From: Dysidea avara
Taxonomy: Eukaryota; Porifera; Demospongiae; Dictyoceratida; Dysideidae
Assembly: GCF_963678975.1 (NCBI RefSeq)
Contig: NC_089274.1
Coordinates: forward strand, 5,878,001 to 5,942,000
Direction: 5' to 3'
DNA length: 64,000 bases
This document shows positions 46,807 through 58,630 of the stretch, piece after piece (the stretch's first letter is position 1; each line of letters starts with the position of its first letter). The translations under genes and the position numbers were made by a program. The notes under the pieces were generated by a model, which had not been told where the DNA came from, made no database searches, and saw only the letters and a program-made list of their open reading frames with translations.

Positions 46807-47165
46807 TATTATCTTTCATTCCATTGTTTAGGTTAACTGACAGTTACAAGGGCTCTATAATTTGGGATTTCCTATAGGGCTGCAGTACAGTTGCTAATGA
46901 ATCTGTTAACACTGGTGCAGTCAAAGGTTAGCTTTGACATTATGGGCTTAACCATGTGGGTTTTTTCTTTTGTCATCTTTCTGGTCAGCAAATGTATAAT
47001 TATACCAACATCAAATGGCTTAGATCAGCCTGCGCTAACACACTCACAAGTACACTATATGTAAAAATCAGGGGAATCATGCCTTAAGTTGGTAATGACA
47101 CTTCAGGCTGCTCTTATCAATGTCACTGGGCTAACTGAGGTCGCCTACTGGCTACCTGAAAATGG
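46807..47165 (+). repeat. Inverted repeat, left arm
   Basis: Inverted against about 48063-48746. A shorter direct third copy follows at about 48827-48940. This arm carries the unoccupied target of the MITE that sits in the other arm. Noncoding. Confidence 0.85.
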
Positions 47166-47554
47166 ACAGCTACCACCTAAAAGATAATACGCCCATGTCC
47201 AGCAGTGTGCATTTCAAGCTGCATCATAAAATTATGAACAGACCTGTTAAGTAGCTATAGTTTAATTGTCTGCTGTCAAACCGTTTTCAATACCAGAGAA
47301 ACTGGCCATGGAATAAGCATGGTTATTCCATGAATTTCTGAATGACCCACAGAATGTGCAATGGAAATCATGACAGTTTCATGGCATGGCCCATGGCAAT
47401 TGCTATGAAATGCCCATGAAAAAAATGTTTATATAAAACCATGAAAATTCCATTCTACGGGATAAGTAAAATTTTCATGGCCCATTTACACTGTTGGTTT
47501 AGAAATTCATGAAATACCCATGCATATCCATGTCTTTGGTAGCTTTGATATTGT

Positions 47555-47556
47555 AT

Positions 47557-47602
<46 letters not shown>

Positions 47603-47605
47603 TCA
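47555..47605 (+). repeat. CA microsatellite
   Basis: About 20 CA units next to the 3' side of the minus-strand SINE-like unit. Confidence 0.85.
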
Positions 47606-47639
47606 AAAAAAAATCAAAAAAATAGCAAAGCCTTTGGCT

Positions 47640-48070
47640 GCCATGTTGCCACAATCATGCCTACCCAGTGACTAGCAATGGGACACCTGTGTGCTACTCA
47701 GGCACTAGAGACGGCGCTGGAAAATCTTCCTGGGGTATGTCTAGTAACCCACAGAAAGCTGTACCATGCCTCACAGGTGAGGGTGTGAGCACACAAAGTC
47801 CCACCTGAGCCTTCACCTGTTATGTGAGACATGGACAGTTGGCATTTGCTTCCCCAGTAAACACCATGCAGGTACCCATTGATGTTACAGCTGCTGCTTG
47901 CCCAGTTGACACCAGGTCACAAGGCTCCTATTTAACAGCTGGGTATACTGGAGCAATGTGAGTAAAGCTTCTTGCTCAAGGAAGCAACAACATCACCAAA
48001 ATAATTGGGCCTTACCCGGCATTGAAACTGAAACCTTTTGATTACTAGGCCAACGCTCTAGTCCATTTCA
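47640..48070 (-). mobile_element. tRNA-derived SINE-like unit
   Basis: On the minus strand the head reads GGACTAGAGCGTTGGCCTAG and later GTTTCAATGCCGGG, spaced like the A and B boxes of a tRNA-derived promoter. The body has GCAAGAAGCTTTACTCACAT and CAGCTGTTAAATAGG, a pattern I have met in SINEs of marine invertebrates. It ends near T-rich and TG repeats. Family name not assigned. Confidence 0.6.
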
Positions 48071-48746
48071 GGTAGTCAGTCGGCGACCTAAGACAACATT
48101 GATAAGAGCAGCCTGAAGTGTCATTACAAACTTAAGGCATGATTCCCCTGGTTCTTACATATAGTGTACTTGTGAGTGTGTTAGTGCAAGCTGATCTAAG
48201 CCATTTGATCAGGGGCGGATCCAGAGTTTGGAAAGAGGGGGGGCACCTTTCTGAAAAACAGTTGAAGACCAATAAACTTGCTGAAAACCAGTTGAAGACC
48301 AAAAAAAAAAAAAAAAGGTCACGACAATAATAGCTAGTTATCCTTACCAACTATATCACGTCTGTTATATAAAATAAAATCCTATTTATAGCTTCATAGG
48401 TAAGCTACACTGCCTCATGAACATTGTGACTGCTTTATTAGAGTAATTGACTGCTCTATTAGAGTATCTCGATCTTGTATGCAATTTCTTGAAGGGGGGG
48501 GGGGGGCATTTGCACCAAATGCCCCATCCTGGATCCGCCATTGTTGATGTTGGTATAATTATATATTTGCTGACCAGAAAGATGACAAAAGAAAAAACCC
48601 ACATGGTTAAGCCCATAATGTCAAAGCAAACCTTTGACTGCACCATTGTTAACAGATTTGTTACCAACTGTACTGCAGCCCTATAGGAAATCACAAATTA
48701 TAGAGCCCTTATAACTGTCAGTTAACCTAAACAATGGAATGAAAGT
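48063..48746 (-). repeat. Inverted repeat, right arm, with MITE insertion
   Basis: Inverse of 46807-47165 apart from the 48210-48543 insertion. Confidence 0.85.
48210..48543. mobile_element. CAGGGGCGGATCC-ended MITE
   Basis: The ends CAGGGGCGGATCCAGA and, on the complement, CAATGGCGGATCCAGG lie between 5-bp TTGAT repeats. The opposite arm shows the same site empty. Two inverted CTCTAATAGAGCAGTCA modules lie at 48427-48477. Confidence 0.85.
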
Positions 48747-50087
48747 AAACAATGCAATGGTCAGATCTTTACTAAACACTAACCTAGTTATAATCTCCAA
48801 TCCTGAATTGTGCAATTAAGAATTCTATAATTTGGGATTTCCTATGGGGCTGCAGTACAGTTGCTAATGAACCTGTTAAGACTGGTACAGTCTCAAAGGT
48901 TATAGCTTTCACATTACAGACTTACATGTGGTTAAGTTTTTTTTCACTAGACATAAGACTGCATGCACACACACACAAGAGGTAAACAGCACTAGGGAAT
49001 CATTTCATACAAGTAGTGATGATGATTTTATGTGTTTATATGTGTAACTGCATATTTGAGGTCAGTCAGATTCTGCGGTGGCTATCTGAAAGACAGATGA
49101 AAGTTTTATGTGTTGTCTATCTTTCGCTGTAGATATACAACCATTTCATAATGATGTTAACATAGATCATCACTGATGGACAATGTGTTAAAAAAAATTT
49201 ACACAAAGAGAAAAAGAGAAGGTGAATGATGATGACTAATTAAGAAAAATAATGTTTAATTTATTTTCTTTTTTTGTTTGCAATCTGTAGACCCATGTTG
49301 GATTCAAGGTTTATCACCAATAATGAGAGTATATCATCACTTGGTGAGTCTAATAATATGGGTGGAGTTATGGCTTTGAATTTATAGCATAATGCCAGGC
49401 AAACTTGTTTAATTGTTTTCTCATCCTGACCCATGCACATCACTTTTACCTGGCCTCCTCAAATGCTGATATTAGTCTTGTGTCCATGTATCGTGCTCAG
49501 ATGCTGGCTTTCACTTTACAGCACAAGAAATGTCCCTAGCAGCTCAGTAAAAGAGTATAGTGTGAATATCACTTTTAAGAAGGCATTAGTTAACCTTTAA
49601 TTTACAGTTACAGATAGATTGTTATTGCTGTGGTTTGGAGCATTTTCTTTCAAAATGAATAACAAAAATTGACCTCCCGCCAGCATCCAAATTCCATATT
49701 TTGCGGATGAAAAAAATGATCAAGTTTGCCTAGCTTAAGTACTAAGCAGATTCAGGGACAACCCCAGACACTTATAACTCTAAATTTTTATGTTCAGTAA
49801 TTCTTATGCATAACTATAGCATCTTGTCGCATTTGGTTGGTGATGTATTCTGAACAGTTTTGACATAATATTATGCTTATGCTTATATATCTTTTGGATA
49901 AGAAATACTCACAACTTTGTTTACCATGCATGTAATGGGAACATTTAGGGTGATAAAGGGGATATAAGCTAATTGTATGATGGTAAGAGATGACTGTTTT
50001 ATAACAGTTTAGATTGTTCTAATACAGTATCTTGATATTGTTAATATCACTTTAAGGACATGGCTGAAAAAGTGGGCACTCCTTGTA
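48747..50087. other. Intergenic, one possible short exon
   Basis: A minus-strand frame at 49261-49443 (60 residues, containing TIKQVCLALCYKFKA) has coding-like composition and ends in KKRK, but no partner exon could be joined. Otherwise nothing recognised. Confidence 0.35.
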
Positions 50088-50371
50088 CCCCAGTGGCGAT
50101 TCTAGACCTGACCTACAGGGGGGCCCAGTAGGGAACAACATAACTATTGTTGTTTGGCTATAGAATTTTCAAGGGGGTCTGGGGGTGCAACCCCCAGAAG
50201 CTGCAGGATTTTTGCAATTTAAAGGCTTGAAAACAGCCTAAAATTTGTTCTAAAAACATGAAAAATGCTAAAAATAACATTGCCAATCTATACAGCAACT
50301 TTTCCCCAAGATTTTTTAAAAGTTATTTTTTAACAGGGGGGGCCTTGGCCCCCCCTTAGAATCGCCTATGT
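50088..50371. mobile_element. CAGTGGCGATTCTAG-ended MITE
   Basis: CAGTGGCGATTCTAG and, on the complement, CATAGGCGATTCTAAG lie between TTGTACC copies. C- and G-runs flank the interior. Confidence 0.65.
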
Positions 50372-50632
50372 TGTACCCTCTTCGATTTTTAAGCCCACTA
50401 GCTACCAAGTTGCTTTTGTTAACTAGCTAATGTTTGCCCACTACCAAGTTGCTTTTGTTAACTAGCTAGCTAATGTTTTTAACATTTATGAATAGCACTG
50501 AAGGGAAGGTCGCATTTATTAATATTTCATTTATTTCAGTATCAAGGCTGTACAGCACTATGTGCTATCTTATATTGCTACCAATAACGTTTAGCTAGCA
50601 CATATAAAGGTAGGCAAGAAATTGACACATTA

Positions 50633-51751
50633 GGCCACACCAAGTCAAACCTTAGTTTCTGGTCACCCGCCCGCATGGTAAACCTGAAACCCTAGTTTAT
50701 GAGGACTATTATTAATATTACAGGTGCTTAAGTGCACGTGACCCAGCAAGACACTTATTTTTTACTGCAAAAGATCGATATACTCTAATAGAGCATTCAG
50801 GGATTCCAATAGAGCAGTCACACTACTCTTAACTCTAATATTAGGTATATATTAGGTATATATGCCACACTAATAAAATGTTTCTAACTATAGCTAGTTT
50901 TGTCCTTGATTATATAGCTGTTCAGATTATAACTGTTACTAAAGCTTCTGTAACCAAAGTAATTTCAGTAGCATTAACTACTAGTCCATGCAGATGGGCC
51001 ATAGCTTTAACTTTATAATTCAAATGTAGTCCTCTAATGATTAGTCTAATTCCTTATCACTGAACACTACAGGGGTATGGAAAGCCGGCAACATTCGGTG
51101 AGCTTAAACTTAAACTTTTCCATAACTAAAATTAGATTGGCAAGTAGAAACCCTTACAGTTTAAACATTCCCAGATGATCACTAAAAAACAGTAGTCTGG
51201 AGCACTCAATGACTCAAAACTTTGACAGTTACTTTTCTCAAGGTTACTGAATAGAAGGCTGGAAACACATAGCTAGTGGGCTAAGACTTTACATTTGAAT
51301 GAAGAATTTCTGATGTGAAAATAGAAGTTAAATTTCATTGTGTATCATGATCATTTGAACAACTTAGCTATAAGTCATAGTAATACTTTCCTGACATAGC
51401 TAATGAGACATTTATTTCACTTGGAAAGTATAAGTAGCTACATGAGCAAAACATTTCCTATAGTATATTCTAAATAAATAAATAAATATATACTTAAATG
51501 CTATACATCAGTGTATAGCTAGCCATGATCCATCAACAACTTTCCTAGTGCATTTTTTGCCGAAGCACAACTACTTATGTTGTTGGTTAAGTATAAAATC
51601 AACATGAATTTGCTAAATTGAGCAAATAATAATACCATACAGTATATTGTCACAGTAGAGTCTATAGTCCTGAAGTCCTGATCATCCGCCCGCCCGCATC
51701 CATTTGTAGGCTTGGGAGTGACCAGAAACTAAGGTATGACTTGGAGTGGCC
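50633..51751. mobile_element. PIF/Harbinger-like non-autonomous element (1.1 kb)
   Basis: TTA lies on both sides. The inverted ends GGCCACACCAAGTCAAACC and GGCCACTCCAAGTCATACC (complement) run on through TTAGTTTCTGGTCAC. It contains two CTCTAATAGAGCAKTCA modules near 50775-50815. No transposase. Confidence 0.75.
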
Positions 51752-52093
51752 TTAGTTACTTGTCTGAATTCAGTTGTTACCACATGTAAAACCCTTAAAC
51801 CCGCAGAAAACTTTTCGGAAATGCGTGTTTACACAATATGGGCATACATGGCAACACTAGGTGGGGTAAATTAATTCTTACAGCCTACAAATACACGGCA
51901 TAGATTAAAAGTGTGTTTACTGGGCTACTTGGAGAAGGTTAAATAAACACTGTAACTACAGTGGCTTACTTGATATGAAGTGGTGAACGACGAGTCACAT
52001 CTCCGTGTTCCAAAATTTTTGCCACGTGTTTAATTTCGATTGTGGGTTTACTCACGTGAGTCATATATGGCTGATGCAGAATTTCACGAAGAG

Positions 52094-52655
52094 TTGAATG
52101 AAAGCTGTTGCAAAGCGATAGGATCAGCTACCATCGAGTTATCGACCATTTTATAAAGGTATGTAAAGGTTTTGCGTGTTTTCTTACAGAAAAGTTATTT
52201 TCACGGCTGGTTTTGACTTCACCATTTGTGACCGGGTCTGCGAAAACAGGGCATGTGGGCACAAACTACACCCTGTCACACTACAGATCATATCTCACTA
52301 TTGGAACAGAATATTTGAAATCTGTAACTTGCATCATAAAAGCCAACTAAATTCTTACTAAGAGCTGAAAATTGCATTTCCATAGCATAATGGTATAAAG
52401 TGTTATGAGTGATGGAAGTTTGAAAAAGTAGGCAAAAATCATGTGCCCACATGCCCTATTTTCGCAGGCTCAGTCACATTTAGCGTTAGGGTAAAATTCT
52501 GGGTATCATTTTGATCCTTGCTACATCACGAGTAGAATGACATAAATTGCATAACCATAGAATGGATGCTTCGAAAGTTACAGTGCTTTGTGCAAAGCAT
52601 GCGTATTTATTAAGTGTAAATCCAGTTTTCTGGATTATGAGGGTTTAAGGGTTAA
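52094..52655 (+). repeat. Dispersed repeat, copy 2, with MITE insertion
   Basis: Second copy of 27368-27695, split by the TGTGAC-clan MITE at 52227-52478. Confidence 0.8.
52227..52478. mobile_element. TGTGAC-clan MITE (252 bp)
   Basis: Near-copy of 6580-6830 in opposite orientation. Ends TGTGACCGGGTCTGCGAAAA and, on the complement, TGTGACTGAGCCTGCGAAAA. The other copy of the host repeat is unoccupied here. Confidence 0.88.
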
Positions 52656-52741
52656 GTAGGTATCTAACCACTTATCTCGTATATATAAGTTATCTACACC
52701 ATGCAAGATCTACAGTTCATAATAGCAATAAGCTTGCAATA

Positions 52742-55700
52742 ATGTCTGGGAAATGCTTGCTAGATGAAATGGAAGCATTTATAAGGGAGAAAATAGAAAA
52801 GGAGAGATGGACCGACAAAAGACTTAGTCTTCACTTACAGCACAGGTTTCCTGGCAAGAGAGGACGGAGCGTTTCCTCTTTGGATCGGTTTGCAGCAGTG
52901 TTCTTTTTCATTTATTACTGCATTAGCTAGTCAATATACGGTATGGCATGACTAAATCAGTAGCTAGCTAAGCATGCTAGCTATATGGCTCCACTGCCTG
53001 CTATATGGAATGCCAGCAACTAGTGCTGGTGTTCTGATCGGCTAATAAAGCTTATAGTTACAATCACAGTCGATTTGAGAGAAAACCATCATTACATGAG
53101 AAAAATAAAAAGTATGTGTGACCTCGGACTGCATGCGACCACAAAGTAGGCTGCTTTAGCTAAAGTCAGTATTCGAGTCGGGAAGCTTGCACCAGCTTGC
53201 AGCAGTGCAAAGTGATAATGTAACACCATAAAACCATTGTTTATCTCTAAGAGAGGGATCTAAAGAGTGAAAACGAGCCCCCTTCACTCCATTTTCTTTG
53301 AAGATCGAGATACTCTAATTGAACAGTCAATTATACTCTATTCAGGGGCGGCGGATCCAAGGGGAGGGGGAGGCTAAGGGGTTATGCCCCCACCTTTGCT
53401 TTATCAACTTGTAGTTGCCCCTTATAGCCCTAGATTCTGTATATACATCGTTTTTGACACAAAGCATGTGATGCTTTTAATATTAGAGGTCATAAGTTAT
53501 AGCACATATAGTTATGATATTGCTCTATTAAAAAAAAAATCATGCTGAAACCACTCTCAAATTCACTTTAGAGAGCCTAATTTCCAAAATTGTCATGACC
53601 ATATGACTATGCATTGATGAACATGATCTCTTAATATCTGCATAATAACCATTCAGCATCACAAAAATTATTTCTCAGTCACCTGTACATGTGTTGTTAT
53701 GTCTGTAACCAGTTCCAGCCCCCCATTTGGAAAAATCCTATATCCACCCCTGATATTTATTTATTATTACTGTACATGGAAGCACCCAGTGCTGGTTAGC
53801 TACAAACATTTACATAGTTACAAAGATTATACATGTAACAAAACAGTCATGCACATCACATTATCATTATCAACACATATGAAATGGATATTAGCTATTG
53901 AAATAATTAATACAAAATATGTAACTCAGGATGAATTTCTAGACCAGATACTGTAGGTGGTACAAAACTAGCTAAGTGTGAACTTATGCATGCTAGTCTG
54001 CAGTACATTGAGCATGGAATATAAATAAACTTATAGCTACCATGATCATGCAAATACTTGGATACATACATCTGACACATACTCGATCAATTGAAGTAAG
54101 AACTCAAACTAAGTTGAGTTTTGTACAACAAGGTTTATCAGCAGCCAGCTTTTTTTTGTTGCAGACCCTTCCTTCCCATGTGACAAAAATCCTGGAGTTA
54201 CAAAGCCTTCAGATGAAATAATATATTATTAACAATGAGTCAGGCATTATTTTTACATAGTTTGAATTAAATCAAGTGGTCAAAGTGAAATTACACACTC
54301 AAACTTGTTGATCCTGGTGGCGAGTACTGTTCAATAGTGACTAGACAGGTATGATTTTTGCTGGTCACACGGAATGATCACATTTCTATCTCTGTTAGCT
54401 AAGGCTCACCGAACATTATGACCATGAAGAACATCTAGCTATGCATGTATACAAATATACTTGTTAAATGTGGTTGCACGTATAGCTATCATTGATATGT
54501 GTGCCACATGCCTTTTAAACCAAAGTAGGATGCATATGGCAAGGTTTGCAAGTGAGTACATGATGGCGAGAGTAATGTAGACTCTATAAAGACAATCTAT
54601 TATAAGACTAAAAAAGAGTCAGATTGAAAAATGTAGGTAGCCATATTGGGACCGACAAACAGCTTTAAATTCTTCCGACCATGAATCTCATTGCCACTTC
54701 ACTTAATGATTGGATTAATGTATAGATCATAAGATGACATAATGCATTAGTTAATATATACGTATACAGTCAGCTAGTTATTTCATTCTGTAGATTTTGT
54801 CGTGAAAGAGACATACACAAGACAAGCAGGCTCACAAAAGCTGAATTAGATAGGATTGTAACCACTGCTGTCAGTGAGGTGAGTTAACTCTTTCCATTGT
54901 GTCAATTTATCTTTTGACATTCATTGACATTAATACATATAAATGTGTTATACATTTAAATATATCATAGTGTGCAAACCCAGCAATATGTAGTACTGGA
55001 ATTAGTTGAATTTAATTTTAAAATATCATGAGCCTTTACACATGGCAAGGTTGCTCAACAGGTAGTTAGCTAGTATGTACAGTAATATGTAATTGGATTG
55101 GATAAGTGATAAAGTGATATTATCTATCTTAACATGAAAAAAAATACAACAAATAATATTACATTGTTTAGTTTATTTCATTGTTAGTATTATCAGATTT
55201 GTCTAACATTTGAAAACCAGGTGGGTCCAGTGTATGGACGTCGAACATTGACTAGGGTATTGGCATCCGCAGGACTCAAAGCTGGAGAGAAGAGAGTAGG
55301 GGAGTCTCTGAGGCTTGTTTCGTCTCTGTACTCTCAAGCCTGCAGACACTCTGTTGCTTGGATGACAAACCCTGGAACCTACCATGCAGATTATTTTGGT
55401 CAGAAACTGCACATCAACCAAAACGAGAAGAACGTGATGTTCAGAGTAACGCACATATGTGCACTTGATGGATTTAGCTGTAAAATTGTGGCATTTACTA
55501 CTATGCCAATCAAAACAACTACACTGTTTACGAGACAGTGTATATACAGGTATTACGTTACGCACTACAAGTATAATACGTGCTATATGTACTGTACATA
55601 CTACCATCTCATGTATATGTACAAGTGTCTGTTTATTATTGTTTAGACAGATCATCTGCCACTATGGAATGTGGGATCAACTCAGGGTTGATCAGGGGAA

Positions 55701-56622
55701 GTAGTGGTATCTAATGCTGTACATGCAGGAACAGCTGGCAGAATATAGAAGAAACCCTTCTGCACCACCTCATTTGCAAACATCCTCAACCCAGGTGAGA
55801 TTTTATGACGTGATGAAATAACATTAACCTTCTGATAGTAAAATTAACAATGTCAGCAACTAGCTAAAGTAGATATTTCAATTGGATACACATACAGGAT
55901 AAATAACTTTGATACATTTTAAAGATTGGATAAAATATTAGCATTGATGCAAAATTAAATTTTAATTAACAAGCAGTACATACACACTATTATGCTATAC
56001 AGTGTACTTGTTAGCATTGGATAACGTGTTGACTTTTGTATAATAGAATCATGTGGTTGAAAGGATCCGGGTTGAAGTCAATGGAAGGGTAAGCTATTCG
56101 ATTAAGGCCATCCTAATTGAATGCAAGAAAACCACGATTTTAACTTGGAACATCATCATGACGATGTCAAATTTTGTGTCTCCTGGTATAGCATCCAAGT
56201 TAGCCAAGTAGGGATGAAAAAGTTTGTGGCTGCCTGGAATGAGCATCGAATCCGAGGTATATCAACAAAAATTAATGCACAGTGTTTATGCATAACTGTC
56301 ACTAAATCTTATAAGTTATATCATCATTTCTTTTTGTACAGGCAGGGGTATTCCAAACATGCTGATGGCTCAAAACAATCAGACAAAACCTATTGACAAC
56401 TCGTGGTCCCAGCAGCCGACGAAGCTGGCAGACAATATGAAGAGAATGGAGGCACTGTTCGGTGAGTTCGGACAAGATCCATTGGCAGAATGGGAGGATT
56501 TGGTGACTACTAGGATGGAGACATTTACTGAACAATCGCCAAGCTTTGAAGATATTTTTCACAGCTTAGTGAACAATAACAAAACAATGTTTCGTGATGG
56601 ACTTTTATGTGTATTGCTATAA
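52742..56622 (+). pseudogene. rve-fold integrase-like gene, six exons, disabled
   Basis: Exons 52742-52887, 54794-54878, 55221-55549, 55647-55794, 56047-56256 and 56342-56622 join at GT-AG borders into a protein of about 400 residues. A helical N-terminus (TDKRLSLHLQHRFPGKRG, SSLDRFCRERDIH) leads to VYGRRTLTRVLAS and then an rve-type core. The expected core acids are LHINQNEK (first Asp replaced by Asn), RVDQGK (second Asp) and NHVVERIRVEVNG (Glu). Three defects show: Asn for the first catalytic Asp, a TAG at 55702-55704 in exon 4, and a one-base loss near 56120 in exon 5. From memory the family occurs in sponges, cnidarians and fish. Whether it is a transposon gene or a host relative is open. 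Confidence 0.82.
53343..53755. mobile_element. Possible CAGGGGCGG-ended MITE in intron 1
   Basis: CAGGGGCGGCGGATCC on the left and, on the complement, CAGGGGTGGATATAGG on the right. No clean TSD was found. Confidence 0.5.
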
Positions 56623-57480
56623 CCATGTAGCTTAAAGCACAACTGTAAGAATCTTGTACATGTATGTTACTTTTTTCACTGAATCTAGTTTATCTGCAGT
56701 ATTATACATGCGTAATTGGTGTAATCTTGTATATCTTTAAAATTCCAATAATAGTGGAGTCATCCAGCAGTGGTATTGTGACCAATGTTTGAAATTTCTA
56801 CATTTTGGTTTTAAATATTGTGATTCTCAAATGTGACATCATGATACTTTGTTAAATAAGTGATGTCAGTAATATGATACATAATATAATGGTCTAATTC
56901 AATGTCGGTCCATCAATCTGACTCATTTGATGATCCAGATTCAATGTCAACATCAAAATTGATTCAGATGCAGCTTCAGATTTTTAGACTCGAACTCTGT
57001 ACTGGTCTAATAGTCATAGTGACAGTAACCCTGTTGGATTGGTGGGACTGGAAGCAAATTTGAGAGGGCACATTTTGTGTGGCTCACTGGTGTCTGACCC
57101 GTATGAGATGGGCATCTCCTTAAATCAGAATGTCACTGCATGCAGACCATAAAGATGGCACATAAGATATTATGCTTGATAATGATATGATAGGCATCAA
57201 AAGCAAAAAGGCTAATGGGTCAAAGTTTTCTTCTTTTGTCTTTTACACCTGGTAGCACGAGTTAGAATAAGAGAGGATTTTTTTGTGTCAACATAAATGC
57301 AGAGGATGACAGTGTACGTACTTAAGGTCATTTAAATGATATGCATGATACATCTATCAAACTATTAAAGGATAGCACTGCCACCTTTACTGTAATCAGG
57401 GGGACCTTTAGTTTTTACTCTAATCAGGGGTCGAGATATCCATTTTGATGTTATTTTTATATGGATGTATGTATACTAAA
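56623..57480. other. Intergenic
   Basis: Nothing recognised; AT-rich with no lasting open frame. Confidence 0.4.
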
Positions 57481-58630
57481 GATGTGTCAACCATCAAGTA
57501 GCTAGAATGGTCAATGGTTGTCTGTGTAGATCACCTCACATGCATTGATTGATAGTGATGTGTCAACCATCAAGTAGCTAGAATAGTCAGTAGTTGTCTG
57601 TGTAGACCACCTCACATGCAATGATCGACTGTGATGTGTCAACCATCAAATAGCTAGAATGGTCAATGGTTGTCTGTGTAGACCACCTCACATGCAATGA
57701 TTGATGGTGATGTGTCAACCATCAAGTAGCTAGAATAGTCAGTGTAGACCACCTCATATGCAATGATCAATGGTGATGTGTCAACTATCAAGTAGCTATA
57801 GAATAGTCAGTGGTTGTGTGTGTAGACCACCTCACATGCAATGATTGATGGTGATGTGTCAACTATCAAGTAGTTAGAATAGTCAGTGGTTGTGTGTGTA
57901 GACCACCTCACAGGCAATGATCGATGGTGATGTGTCAACTATCAAGTAACTAGAATGGTCAATGGTTTTCTGTGTAGACCACCTCACATGCAATGATCGA
58001 TGGTGATGTGTCAACTATCAAGTAGCTAGAATAGTCAGGGGTTGTGTGTGTAGACCACTTCACAGGCAATGATCGATGGTGATGTGTCAACTATCAAGTA
58101 GCTAGAATAGTCAGTGGTTGTGTGTGTAGACCACCTCACATGCAATGATCGATGGTGATGTGTCAACCATCAAGTAGCTAGAATAGTCAATAATCGTATG
58201 TTTGAAAATCATCTCACAATGTAATGTTTGATGATGAAGAGTCAACCATCAAGTAGCTAGAATAGTCAGTAGTTGTCTGTGTAGACCACCTCACATGCAA
58301 TGATCGATGGTGATGTGTCAATTAGCTATCAAGTAGCTAGAATAGTCAGTGGTTGTGTGTGTAGACCACCTCACAGGCAATGATCGATGGTGACTTGTCA
58401 ACTATCAAGTAGCTAGAATAGTCAGTGGTTATGTGTGTAGACCACCTCACATGCAATGATCGATGGTGATGTGTCAACCATCAAGCAGCTAGAATAGTCA
58501 ATGGTCGTATGGCTAAAAATCATCTCACAATGCAATGGTTGATGATTAAGAGTCAACCACCAAGTAGCTAGAATAGTCAATGGTTGTGTGTGTAGACTAC
58601 CTCAAATTCAATGATTGATGATGGCACAAC
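57481..58630 (+). repeat. Tandem array, 76-bp unit
   Basis: About fifteen units beginning GATGTGTCAACCATCAAGTA and ending with CACATGCAATGATCGATGG. Unit variants alternate (CAGTGGTTGTGTGTG, CAATGGTTGTCTGTG). Two units near 58190-58240 and 58500-58550 share a diverged middle (AAAATCATCTCACAATG), suggesting a higher-order period of about 300 bases. Noncoding. Confidence 0.92.

Noticed and set aside
49261-49443. Short coding-like minus-strand frame
   Set aside because: No joinable neighbour exon; kept only as a note in the intergenic entry.
57481-58630. Possible CRISPR-like array
   Set aside because: Units are contiguous 76-bp tandem copies without unique spacers, in animal-type DNA.
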